Source: Rhodobiaceae bacterium (GTDB lineage Bacteria > Pseudomonadota > Alphaproteobacteria > Parvibaculales > Parvibaculaceae). Taken from it: 64,000 nucleotides of DNA. A model generated the notes under the pieces. That model had not been told where the DNA came from. It saw only the letters and a list, made by a program, of their open reading frames with translations, and ran no database searches. The stretch is taken from NCBI GenBank assembly GCA_021404525.1, contig JAAWWE010000002.1:186001-250000 (forward strand). Reading direction: 5' to 3'. How positions within the stretch are numbered: the stretch's first letter is position 1; every line of letters begins with the position of its first letter. Both the position numbers and the translations under genes were made by a program. This document shows, in pieces, positions 46,635 to 55,291 of the stretch.

Positions 46635-47264
46635 GTGTCGCAACAGGCGCTTTTTCGAGATCAAGGCAAAGGACTTCCCAAACGCGACCGCACGCGTCTG
46701 GCGCTCATTGACAGCACGGTGGAGGTGATTGCGCTGAAGGGCATGGATCTCGCAAAGATCAGTGACATTACGGATCATGCAGGCTTGGCGAACGGGACTT
46801 TCTACAATCATTTCGCCGACAAAGACGAAATCCTGCAGGAAGCCGCCCAGCGTGTGGCTGTTGAGATGGCACGGCAGATTGATGAGCAAATGCGCTCTAT
46901 CGAAAGCGCCGTCACACGGGTAGTTGTGGCGACAACCCGCGCTATCCGGATCTCCGTGGGCGAATCGACCTGGGGCGCAGTCTTGATTGGAGCTCTTCAG
47001 CACTTGCCGCCTATTCGGGGCGACATTTTGCAGTTCCTGAGAGCCGATCTACAGCGCGGTGTCGATCAGGGAATTTTCGACATCGAGCTGGATGAGTTTT
47101 TTCTCGATCAGGTTGCAAGCTTGATCACCGTCAGTATTCGCACCCAAATTGAAACGGGGGACGATCCCGTCAAAACCGCCAGGACCTGCGAAAGTATTTT
47201 GCGTCTTTGCGGGTTTAGCCGGGCGAAAGCCCGAAAGGCTGTTGCGGCTCACACGCCGGAATAG
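46635..47264 (+). CDS. TetR-family transcriptional regulator
   Basis: 209-residue regulator with an N-terminal helix-turn-helix at about residues 18-64 (VEVIALKGMDLAKISDITDHAG, NGTFYNHFADKDEI) and a helical ligand domain. GTG 46635 has TAGGAGC 8 bases upstream. Divergent from the FAD monooxygenase operon and separated by repeats that look like its operator, so it is likely the local repressor, released by the pathway substrate. A strong hairpin at 47284-47326 follows its stop. Confidence 0.9.
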   Translation: MSQQALFRDQGKGLPKRDRTRLALIDSTVEVIALKGMDLAKISDITDHAGLANGTFYNHFADKDEILQEAAQRVAVEMARQIDEQMRSIESAVTRVVVATTRAIRISVGESTWGAVLIGALQHLPPIRGDILQFLRADLQRGVDQGIFDIELDEFFLDQVASLITVSIRTQIETGDDPVKTARTCESILRLCGFSRAKARKAVAAHTPE

Positions 47265-47283
47265 GGCGTTGCCCCAAACGAAA

Positions 47284-47326
47284 TCGGCCGCTTTCCCAGA
47301 GCTCAAAGCGCCAGAAAAGCGGCCGA
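47284..47326. terminator. Hairpin between convergent genes, probable bidirectional terminator
   Basis: TCGGCCGCTTT (47284-47294) and AAAGCGGCCGA (47316-47326) form a perfect 11-pair stem with a 21-base loop between the TetR gene and the convergent acyl-CoA ligase gene. There is no long T run, so termination efficiency is uncertain. Confidence 0.55.
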
Positions 47327-47350
47327 CTTGCATGTCGATTTTCTAAAAGA

Positions 47351-49066
47351 CTAGCTGGCGAGCTTCACATCCATTGTGTTCCGCAGCTCTTTCTTCAAGA
47401 ACTTGCCGCTTGCATTGCGTGGCAGGTTCTCAGCTTGCGTCCAGATGTAGCGCGGGATTTTGTAGGCTGCGAGTTTTGCTTTGCAGAATGCCCGAAGTTC
47501 TTCTGCTGATACCGACTTGCCTTTGGCGGGTACAATCACGGCGCCGACTTCTTCGCCGAGGCGATCATCTGGGACGCCAAAGACGACACACTCAGCAACC
47601 GCTTCATGTTCAAAGATTGCGCTCTCAACTTCAGAGCAGAACACGTTTTCGCCGCCCCGCAGCACCATGTCTTTGGCACGGTCGACAATGAAGATGAAAC
47701 CGTCTTCGTCAATCTTCACAATGTCGCCGGTCCGCAACCAGCCATCTTGAATGGCCTCGGCTGTCGCTTCTTCCCGGTTCAAATAACCTTTAATGACCGG
47801 AGCACCGCGAACACACAGCTCGCCTGCTTCGCCGGGTTTGACTTCGTCACCATTGGCATCAATACACTTGGTTTCAAAGACCGGCATTGCCCGGCCCGCA
47901 CTTGCAGGCTTGTCGACAAAATAGTCCGCACCAACAGAGGTGATGATCCCACAGGTTTCTGTCATTCCATAGCCGGTCGACGGCCGCGCATTTTCCATCG
48001 TGGTGTCGAGCTTGCCGACCAGGTCAGGCTGCAGCTGCGCCCCACCGCCCCCGATGGAGACCATGGTTGAGGTGTCCGTCGTTGCGAAATCAGGATGCGC
48101 AATGATCTCGCGAGACATGACGGGCACGCCACTCAGGTGCGTAATTTTTTCTGCCTCAATCAGGCGCAAAGCTTCGCCTGCGTCCCAGCGATACATGTGG
48201 ACAAGCTTGCCTCCACTCACTGTCGCCGCATGGGCCACACAATTGTTGGCGGTCACGTGGAAAAGCGGCGTTGCCACCAGCGCCGTCATGGCAGCTGGTT
48301 CGGTCGCCTGAAGTTCCTTGACCGCGTCCTCACCTTCCACTTTTGCAAGGGCGAGGGCTTGGCATTGGGCGGAGAAAGCAATGTTCATGATATTGTTGAC
48401 ACACCCGCGATGCGTGAGCTGGGCACCCTTCGGGCGACCAGTCGTACCGGATGTGTAGAAGATGCACGCATCATCGTCAGGCGCGATAGTGACGTCAGGC
48501 ATGCTGGGTGCAGTCGCTTTCACTTCTGACCATGGCGTCACGCCTTCCGTACCCTGCAGCTGCTCAGGCAGGCGAACCCCGGCAATTTTCATATCAGGGA
48601 AGGCGTCCCGAACTTCAAGGAACCGCTCTAGTCGCTCGCCATCAGCCAGGAGAACTTTTGAATCGGAGTCTTCAAGGCCATATTTCATTTCGTCGGCAAC
48701 CCACCAGGCATTCATGCCGACGGCGACGGCGCCAATGGAAATGATTGCCCAATAAGCAAGCATCCATTCCGGATAGTTCCGCATGGCGATGGCGACACGG
48801 TCGTGCTGTCCAATGCCCTGGGCTGTCAGCCAGGCGGCGATGGCGGCCACTTCATTGTGAGCCTCTGTGTAGGTCCATCGCTCGTCTTGGTAGACAAGAT
48901 GGTCTTTGTCGCCATGGGCGGCGGTAAGCAGCCAGATGTCCCGCAGGCTGGCTGGTGCATGTTTGAATGTTTTGATGGTCCGGCCGAGCGCGTCAACGGT
49001 ATCGACTTCGAACATTTGTCCTGGCTGCGTCAATTCAGTCCACGCAGCATCCAATTCTTTATACAT
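47351..49066 (-). CDS. Acyl-CoA synthetase / AMP-dependent ligase
   Basis: 571-residue class I adenylate-forming enzyme that activates a carboxylic acid to its CoA thioester. Motifs: P-loop YTSGTTGRPKGA, the GYGMTET segment, WLRTGDIVKIDEDGF and the C-terminal catalytic Lys in NASGKFLKKE. Substrate is likely a medium or long-chain, or modified, acid but not determined. ATG 49066 has GGGGAGG 10 bases upstream; the frame is open to 49138 without family sequence. It is convergent with the TetR gene and may act in the same catabolic pathway as the monooxygenase operon or in fatty acid supply for the lipid genes. Confidence 0.9.
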   Translation of the reverse strand: MYKELDAAWTELTQPGQMFEVDTVDALGRTIKTFKHAPASLRDIWLLTAAHGDKDHLVYQDERWTYTEAHNEVAAIAAWLTAQGIGQHDRVAIAMRNYPEWMLAYWAIISIGAVAVGMNAWWVADEMKYGLEDSDSKVLLADGERLERFLEVRDAFPDMKIAGVRLPEQLQGTEGVTPWSEVKATAPSMPDVTIAPDDDACIFYTSGTTGRPKGAQLTHRGCVNNIMNIAFSAQCQALALAKVEGEDAVKELQATEPAAMTALVATPLFHVTANNCVAHAATVSGGKLVHMYRWDAGEALRLIEAEKITHLSGVPVMSREIIAHPDFATTDTSTMVSIGGGGAQLQPDLVGKLDTTMENARPSTGYGMTETCGIITSVGADYFVDKPASAGRAMPVFETKCIDANGDEVKPGEAGELCVRGAPVIKGYLNREEATAEAIQDGWLRTGDIVKIDEDGFIFIVDRAKDMVLRGGENVFCSEVESAIFEHEAVAECVVFGVPDDRLGEEVGAVIVPAKGKSVSAEELRAFCKAKLAAYKIPRYIWTQAENLPRNASGKFLKKELRNTMDVKLAS

Positions 49067-49211
49067 TTGCTGGAAACCTCCCCAGGTTTTCGTTTCCTCA
49101 TCGATACCCGGAATTGCGAGCAAAAACAACGAGATCACGCAAAAGAGCGGGTCACAAGGCCGAAATTTTGCCTCTCTGTGCCCCGTCTCTCAATTTGTCT
49201 ATCCATTCACC

Positions 49212-49751
49212 CTAGGAAGGTAGGGCGAACTCCTGGAAAAGCACCCCGTCATCATAGAGCTGGGACTTGGTTAACCGCGCGGAGATTGGGCCTTCATGGG
49301 ACCCAAACAGGCTGACGCCGGATCCATAGAAAATCGGTGCTCGCTTAAGTCTGAGCATATCGATGCGTTCGTGGGACAGGAGCCAGCCAGCAAAATTGCC
49401 TCCACCGCACAGATAGATCGGGCCAGAGCTTGTCTGTTTGAGCTCATCAATCCGCTCCAGCGAGGCCTGGGTGACAATCTCAACCCCAACCTCAGCATCT
49501 TTCGGAAGGGCGATGCTCGCGGAAAAGACCAGCGATTGCAGGCCAGGATAGGGGTTGGCCCCAGGAGGAAGTCCATGGGTATAGCCAAACTCATAAGTTC
49601 GCCGGCCCATCAACGCACATGAATAGGTCGACATCCTCTCTAGATAGTCCTCAACAACAGGACCGGAATGAGGAAAGCGGGATACGTCATCAGACGCACC
49701 ACAGATAAAGCCGTCCGCTGAAACAGCGACGTCATAAATGATCGGTTGCAT
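49212..49751 (-). CDS. Dihydrofolate-reductase-like (RibD C-terminal) protein
   Basis: 179-residue protein of the RibD-C/DHFR fold. It starts IIYDVAVSADGFICG, then has MGRRTYEFGY and IYLCGGGNFAGWLLSHERID, the typical NADPH-binding region of this widespread family. Members with this architecture are often of unknown role; it is not a housekeeping FolA and lacks the deaminase part of RibD. ATG 49751 has AAGGA-type bases upstream. It stands alone, with 157 bases to the kinase gene. Confidence 0.85.
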   Translation of the reverse strand: MQPIIYDVAVSADGFICGASDDVSRFPHSGPVVEDYLERMSTYSCALMGRRTYEFGYTHGLPPGANPYPGLQSLVFSASIALPKDAEVGVEIVTQASLERIDELKQTSSGPIYLCGGGNFAGWLLSHERIDMLRLKRAPIFYGSGVSLFGSHEGPISARLTKSQLYDDGVLFQEFALPS

Positions 49752-49848
49752 GAAAGCTCCAAGGATCAGAAAGCCAGAAAGAGCGGGCGACCCAAATGTG
49801 GGACCCGGAATAGAGATATTCCTGGTGGTTACTTGATCACTGGCAGAG

Positions 49849-49867
49849 CACTCCTCGTTCAGGAGTG
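49849..49867. repeat. Short perfect hairpin in the 49752-49908 gap
   Basis: CACTCCT-CGTTC-AGGAGTG, 7 pairs and a 5-base loop, lies between the DHFR-like gene start and the kinase gene end. It could be a weak terminator for the kinase gene on the minus strand, but no T run follows. Confidence 0.4.
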
Positions 49868-49908
49868 GCTACTATAGCACCTCTGTCGGTAAGGAAAAGG
49901 CGCTGAGA

Positions 49909-51945
49909 CTAAGCTTCGCGAACGGCTTCGTCGGTCCAGTACCGGATTTTGTCGAGCAATTGATCAATGGCGACCGGTTTTGCGAGATAGTCGTTCATCC
50001 CGGCGTCGATGCAGCGCTCGCGGTCACCGGCCATGGCGCTGGCGGTGATGGCGATGATCGGAACGTTGGCAATTTCCCCACCGAGCTTGCGAATGCGTTT
50101 GGTGGCTTCAATGCCGTCCATGTGCACCATCTGCACATCCATGAGCACCAGATCATAGGGTAGCGATCTGGCAGCGCTAACCGCTTCACGTCCATCCCCC
50201 ACCGCGTCGATAGTCACTGGATGGCTCTCAAGGGCACTCTGAATAAACTTCAGGTTGGTTGGGTTGTCGTCAGCGAGAAGAATGCGACAACCGCCGCCGT
50301 CGCCGGTCGGCTTCTTGGGCGTTGGCGTTTTCTTTTCGGCTTTCTTCGGTGCTTTAGCCTGCGTCGGCAGGTTCTCGAAAAACCGGTTGAGCGTGTTGAT
50401 CAGGCGGCGCTGGCTGATGGGTTTGGGAGCAATTGCGTCGAACCCCCATTCTTCAGCCTGACTTGCCGTTGCAATGCCGGATGAGGAGAGGATGAGCTTA
50501 ACCGGCTTGATGCCATCATCTTCCTGAAGCTGGGCGGCGAGCTGCACACCATCCATGCCGGGCATCATATGATCGATGATAATGGTCTCAAATGGTTTGC
50601 CCTTTTCCTGCGCGGCCAGAATGGCGTCACGGGCCTTCATAGGATCGTCGACTGTCTCAACACGGCATCCATAGGCCGCAAGCATCAGGCCAATTACGCG
50701 CAGATTGACCTGATTGTCGTCGACAACCAGCAATCGGCGTCCGCGTAGGGTCTGTGCGTCGTCAGAATCTAGATAGCGTTCGTCACCATCATCTGCGGCA
50801 AGAACTATACGTGCTTTAAACGTGCTGCCTTTGCCAACTTCGCTTTGAACCTCAAGGGTGCCTTCCATCAGTTCCACGAGATCGTGGCAGATCGACAGAC
50901 CAAGGCCGGTGCCGCCGAATTCGCGCGTGGTTGAAACATCAGCCTGGGTAAAGCGCTCAAAAAGCTGCGCCTGTTGTTCCGGTGAGATGCCCATGCCGGT
51001 GTCACTGACACTAAAAAGAACAGCCACCTTGTCGCCGGGCAGCCGGTCTTCCAGGCGCACTTCAAGCGAGATGCCACCTTCTTCGGTAAACTTAATCGCA
51101 TTGCCGATAAGATTGACGAGGATCTGTCGAATGCGTCCCTGGTCGCCGATGAGAGAAACCGGGATGTTCGGATCCACATAGGACGCGATCTCAAGGTCTT
51201 TCGACTGGGCACGCACGGACATCAAGGCCATGACACTGCGAATAAGCCGTTCAATATTGACTTCGGTTTCATCCAGGTCGAGCGCGCCGGCTTCAATCTT
51301 CGAAACGTCCAGCACATCGTTCAGGATCGACAGAAGAGACTCGCCGCTTTCGGCAATGGTCTCAACATAGTCTGACTGGCGCTCATCAAGTTCAGTGTCT
51401 TTGATAAGGCTCGCAAATCCCAAAACGGCATTCAGAGGTGTACGGATCTCATGGCTCATATTTGCCAGGAATTGCGACTTGGCGCGCGACGCTGCCTCAG
51501 CCTCCTTCTTCATCTCTTTGAGTTCTTGTTGCCGCACCAGCTCATCGGTCATGTCGATAGAGGTGCCGACCCATCGGTCCCCTGTCATGGGGCGATGGGT
51601 GATGAGGAGCGTGCGCCCGTCTGGCATCGCCGTTTTCAAGGGCTCTCCTGAAAGGAGCATATTCACAGCGACTTCAGCGAGCGCATCCAGATCATCATCT
51701 TCTGAGTATTTGGTCAGGCTGATGAGCGAGGCATGCATCGCGTCTTTGAACGTCCCGCCTGCTTCGATAACGCTATACCAGTCTTTGAAGTCCGTTCGGG
51801 CCTGGGCATTGGCATAGAGGACCCGGAACTCGCTGTCATAGATCGCGAAGCCATCATCCAGAGCCTCAATGGCTTCGGAAAACAGTGCCTCAATATCGCT
51901 GGCGCTCGCGTCGGTAGCGCTCTGCTGTGCTGCTGCGTCGACCAT
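49909..51945 (-). CDS. Hybrid sensor histidine kinase with two receiver domains
   Basis: 678 residues, no membrane segment, so a cytoplasmic sensor. Order: N-terminal PAS-like region (about 20-135, ALDDGFAIYDSEFRVLYANA), HisKA with phospho-accepting His165 in MSHEIRTPLN, HATPase_c with GNAIKFTEEG (281-290) and GGTGLGLSI (344-352), receiver 1 with Asp458 (IIIDHMMPGMDG), a Lys/Pro-rich linker (531-548), and receiver 2 with Asp603 (LVLMDVQMVHMDG). No HPt domain or output regulator is fused or adjacent, so phosphate must pass to partners encoded elsewhere. GGGGGAG precedes ATG 51945. The signal sensed is unknown. Confidence 0.93.
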   Translation of the reverse strand: MVDAAAQQSATDASASDIEALFSEAIEALDDGFAIYDSEFRVLYANAQARTDFKDWYSVIEAGGTFKDAMHASLISLTKYSEDDDLDALAEVAVNMLLSGEPLKTAMPDGRTLLITHRPMTGDRWVGTSIDMTDELVRQQELKEMKKEAEAASRAKSQFLANMSHEIRTPLNAVLGFASLIKDTELDERQSDYVETIAESGESLLSILNDVLDVSKIEAGALDLDETEVNIERLIRSVMALMSVRAQSKDLEIASYVDPNIPVSLIGDQGRIRQILVNLIGNAIKFTEEGGISLEVRLEDRLPGDKVAVLFSVSDTGMGISPEQQAQLFERFTQADVSTTREFGGTGLGLSICHDLVELMEGTLEVQSEVGKGSTFKARIVLAADDGDERYLDSDDAQTLRGRRLLVVDDNQVNLRVIGLMLAAYGCRVETVDDPMKARDAILAAQEKGKPFETIIIDHMMPGMDGVQLAAQLQEDDGIKPVKLILSSSGIATASQAEEWGFDAIAPKPISQRRLINTLNRFFENLPTQAKAPKKAEKKTPTPKKPTGDGGGCRILLADDNPTNLKFIQSALESHPVTIDAVGDGREAVSAARSLPYDLVLMDVQMVHMDGIEATKRIRKLGGEIANVPIIAITASAMAGDRERCIDAGMNDYLAKPVAIDQLLDKIRYWTDEAVREA

Positions 51946-52093
51946 CTCACTCCCCCGAAAAAACAGGGGTGTATTTAGTCAGTACAAGGTTAAAAAAGGT
52001 AAAACCCAGTCTCTATTTGACCTGCCAAAGTGGCCGAAAATCCAGAGAATGCCCAATATTTTTCAGTATTCCGCGTTTTGGCATGATCCGCCC

Positions 52094-54082
52094 TCAGAGC
52101 AAATCTGAGTCTGAGATGATTTCAACCAAAGCAGGACCGTCATAGGCCAGCGCCTCCTGGATCGCTTGAGCGAGCTCCGACTTGTCGGTCACCTTGATGC
52201 CGTGACCCCCACAAAGCCGCGCATAGGCTGCGAAGCTCGGATTGTGCAGGGTGGTCTGCCAAACCGGCCATTCTCCGGCTTTTTGCTCTTTCGAAATCTT
52301 TCCGAGCTCGGAATTGTTAAGCAGGATGTGGGTGATGTTCATGCCGTACTTCACCGCCGTAGTGAACTCGGCCATATATTGCCCAAACCCGCCATCGCCT
52401 GAAACGGATACAACTGGGCGGCCCGCATATTCAGGAAAGTCCTGAACGGCGGCCCAGGCGCCCATGGCGGCAGGGAATGAGAATCCGATTGAGCCCAGAT
52501 ATCCTGACATCAAGACATCTTGATCTGTACATTCGAAATAGCGGCCAAAGGAGTAGGTGTTGTTCCCGACGTCGACGGCGATGACGGCATTTTCAGGAAC
52601 CAGGTCTGTGAGTGAGGCAAAGATACTGGCGGAGTTGAGCCCGTCGCCTCTGTCATCCTGTGCGCGGCTTTTCTTTTCGTCGCGCCAGATCTTCCAACGT
52701 TCTGCGACTTCGCCGGTCTGATCTTCCGCTGCGAGCGATTTTGGCAGACGGGCTTCAAGTGCAGCCAGCGCCTGGCCGATATCACCAAGTACAGGGCAAT
52801 CGACCTTGTGTGTTTTGCCAAGGTGCATCGGATCGAAATCAACCTGAACGATAGGCTTTGATTTTTCGATCCCCGTGTGGTCGGAGAACGAGCTGCCGAG
52901 CGCGATGAGAAGATCCGCCTCATTCATGAACCAGCTCGCGATCGGCGTGCCAGAGCGCCCTAGCACACCGGCACCGCAAGGGTGCTTGTCCGAAATCAGG
53001 CCCTTTGCCTTGAATGTGGTGAGCACCGGTGCATTGAGGCGCTCCGCAAAGGCAATGACTGCATCAGATGCATCGCGCGCGCCGTAGCCTGCAATGATCA
53101 CGGGGCGTTTGGCTTTCGAAATCAGATCGATCGCCTGAGCGATAGAAGCATCGGAAGGTGTCACGGCCATGTCACCCAGGCGACCGTCGGGGCTTCCGGC
53201 TTCGACACTCTCGTCGGCAGGGATTGTCTGCACGTCATCCGGGAAGATGAGGTGCGATACATCGCGATTAACAAGCGCACTGCGACAGGCGAGCGTCATC
53301 AGTTCTGCATGTTTGGAGGAATGTAAAACCGTTTGGGAGAAATGCGCGACGCTCTCAAAGGCAGAGGCAAGGTCGATCTCCTGGAAGGAACCGGGGCCGA
53401 GCACCTGGACATTCACCTGACCCGTGAGCGCAAGGGCAGGCGCCCGGTCAACCTTGGCATCCCAAAGGCCGGTCAAGAGGTTGGTCGCACCCGGCCCTGC
53501 AATGGCGAGGCAGGCAGCCGGTTTGCCTGAAAGTTTCGCATAGCCAGAGCAGGCAAAGGCGGCAGCGCCTTCATGGCGAATGCCGATATAGCCAAGCTCA
53601 CCGTCGCGCTCTTTCATACGCAATGCTTCAGCGACGCCCAGATTGGAATGGCCCACCATGCCGAAAACCCGTTTGACGCCCCAATTGACCATCGTGTCGG
53701 CCATAACGTGAGAAATTGTGCGGGGGCTTTCCGGTTCGGCGGGAACTTCGACGTAAATTCCGTCGTCCCGCACATCAACCGGATACATCTGCTGGCCGGT
53801 ATCTTCATGGCCCCCGGGTGGCTTCCCGGTGAGCGGGTCAAAATCCCAGCCGTGCCACGGACAGCGCAGCCAGCATTGTCCGTCAATGCCGTCTTCAATC
53901 GATCCTTCGCCGAGCGGGCCGCCTTGGTGGGGACACCGATTGTCCATGGCGGCGTATTGCCCGGAAAAATGCGTCAGCGCGATAGAGAGCGTGCCAGCTG
54001 TCACCGTCATCACGCGACCTTCGGCAAGGTCGCCGACCTCAGCTACTTTGACCCAGCTCGTTTCGGTGTTTTCAGCAGTCAT
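52094..54082 (-). CDS. Rieske domain fused to a ThDP-dependent acetolactate-synthase-like enzyme
   Basis: 662 residues. Residues 1-115 are a complete Rieske [2Fe-2S] ferredoxin domain with Cys50/His52 (CPHQGG) and Cys74/His77 (CPWHGWD). From about 122 the protein is a ThDP enzyme of the acetolactate synthase/pyruvate oxidase type: the activating Glu161 in IRHEGAAAFACSGYA, a middle domain, and the ThDP-Mg motif beginning GDGGFG and ending LLNN. It would decarboxylate a 2-oxo acid and may pass electrons to the Rieske centre. ATG 54082 follows GGGAGG; the frame stays open to 54166 but that part overlaps the divergent gene start. Substrate unknown. Confidence 0.88.
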   Translation of the reverse strand: MTAENTETSWVKVAEVGDLAEGRVMTVTAGTLSIALTHFSGQYAAMDNRCPHQGGPLGEGSIEDGIDGQCWLRCPWHGWDFDPLTGKPPGGHEDTGQQMYPVDVRDDGIYVEVPAEPESPRTISHVMADTMVNWGVKRVFGMVGHSNLGVAEALRMKERDGELGYIGIRHEGAAAFACSGYAKLSGKPAACLAIAGPGATNLLTGLWDAKVDRAPALALTGQVNVQVLGPGSFQEIDLASAFESVAHFSQTVLHSSKHAELMTLACRSALVNRDVSHLIFPDDVQTIPADESVEAGSPDGRLGDMAVTPSDASIAQAIDLISKAKRPVIIAGYGARDASDAVIAFAERLNAPVLTTFKAKGLISDKHPCGAGVLGRSGTPIASWFMNEADLLIALGSSFSDHTGIEKSKPIVQVDFDPMHLGKTHKVDCPVLGDIGQALAALEARLPKSLAAEDQTGEVAERWKIWRDEKKSRAQDDRGDGLNSASIFASLTDLVPENAVIAVDVGNNTYSFGRYFECTDQDVLMSGYLGSIGFSFPAAMGAWAAVQDFPEYAGRPVVSVSGDGGFGQYMAEFTTAVKYGMNITHILLNNSELGKISKEQKAGEWPVWQTTLHNPSFAAYARLCGGHGIKVTDKSELAQAIQEALAYDGPALVEIISDSDLL

Positions 54083-54155
54083 GATGGCCTCCCAGCGCTC
54101 GTATGTCCCCAGGCACAATCTGGTGCCTTGTCGGATCATTGGAGGGGATGTCAGT

Positions 54156-55073
54156 ATGTCGGTCAAATCACACTTAATTGGGGAACGCGTTACCTTGGCC
54201 TATGATCATTTCACATTACCGACATCTCCAAATGATCAGTGTCCGGTTGTTCATCGCTGGCAGGGCGATGAAAAGCCGCGCGCCATCCTCGTGATTGCCC
54301 ACGGCATGGGCGAACATGCGCTGCGATATGCGCGTTTGGCCGAAGCAATGAACGCGGCAGGTTTCATTGTTTACGCAAACGACCATAGGGGCCATGGGGC
54401 AACCGTGCCCGATGCCTCAAAACTAGGAGAATATGGGGAAGCCGGCTGGCGCGGTCTTGTGGATGATGAAATCGAAGTCATCGCACGCGCAAAAAAAGAC
54501 TTCCCCGGGTTGCCAATTGTTCTGATGGGTCACTCTATGGGGTCCATGGTGGTGCAGCATCTGCTGACCGAAGCAAGCGACACAATTGATGCCGCCGCCT
54601 TGAGCGGAACCACAGCAGTGGATGTGATGGCCGCTGCGGTCGCTGACCCAGACGCCAATGTCTTCGAAACCTTGAACGCGGCATTCGCGCCAACCCGCAC
54701 AGAGTCAGACTGGCTCAGCAGGGATGAGGCGGAGGTCGACAAATATGTCGCGGATCCGCTCTGTGGATTTACCGTGTCTGACGCCTCCTCAGCATCGCTG
54801 GGGGAGGCTGGCATTGCCTATTCAACACCTGAAGCGATCGGCAAGGTTCGCAAGGATCTGCCCCTCTACATATTCTCTGGCGACCTAGATCCGGTGGGTC
54901 TCAATGGCGAACTGATCCGTCTTGTTGCAGAGCGATATCGCGATGCGGGGATTCGAAATTTAGAACTAAAGCTCTATGAAAATGCCCGCCATGAGCTGTT
55001 CAATGAGACGAATCGGGCAGAAGTGACTGCAGATTTCGTGAGCTGGGCCAAAAAATCTGTCGGGTTAGGCTGA
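54156..55073 (+). CDS. Alpha/beta hydrolase, monoacylglycerol-lipase-like
   Basis: 305-residue serine hydrolase with the layout of monoacylglycerol lipases: HGMGEHALRYARLAEAM, then ANDHRGHGAT, the nucleophile elbow GHSMGS with Ser127, the acid in SGDLDPVG and the catalytic His in ENARHELFNE. No signal peptide, so cytoplasmic. GGAGGGG lies 9 bases before ATG 54156. It is divergent from the Rieske-ThDP gene and followed 218 bases later by a DUF3336-patatin lipase gene, which suggests a role in acylglycerol breakdown. Esterase on another lipid is the alternative. Confidence 0.88.
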   Translation: MSVKSHLIGERVTLAYDHFTLPTSPNDQCPVVHRWQGDEKPRAILVIAHGMGEHALRYARLAEAMNAAGFIVYANDHRGHGATVPDASKLGEYGEAGWRGLVDDEIEVIARAKKDFPGLPIVLMGHSMGSMVVQHLLTEASDTIDAAALSGTTAVDVMAAAVADPDANVFETLNAAFAPTRTESDWLSRDEAEVDKYVADPLCGFTVSDASSASLGEAGIAYSTPEAIGKVRKDLPLYIFSGDLDPVGLNGELIRLVAERYRDAGIRNLELKLYENARHELFNETNRAEVTADFVSWAKKSVGLG

Positions 55074-55199
55074 GAATTCTAATTCTCCCGGCCCAGGCTG
55101 GTAAACCGCAGAAATCTCCCCATTTTTTATGAGTATTTGCCTCTCAAATCAGGCTGCTCAGGCCTGAAATGGGCGGTTTGATTAACATAATTGACGCGT

Positions 55200-55222
55200 A
55201 ATTTACACGAAGCGTGTCAAAT
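55200..55222. promoter_or_regulatory. Putative operator upstream of the patatin gene
   Basis: AATTTACACG-AAG-CGTGTCAAAT is an inverted repeat with 8 of 10 matching pairs around a 3-base spacer, with a perfect ACACG/CGTGT core. It lies about 70 bases before the patatin ATG, in a 218-base gap that has no gene. Confidence 0.45.
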
Positions 55223-55291
55223 GGGGCTAGCATGCGCTCTATTCGCACTGCACAATTGTTGCAGATGTAAACAGTCGGAGATCGCGACCAG

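Noticed and set aside
49801..49908. Possible tRNA or small RNA around the hairpin at 49849-49867
   Set aside because: No acceptor stem, T-loop sequence or CCA could be fitted; only one short hairpin is present.
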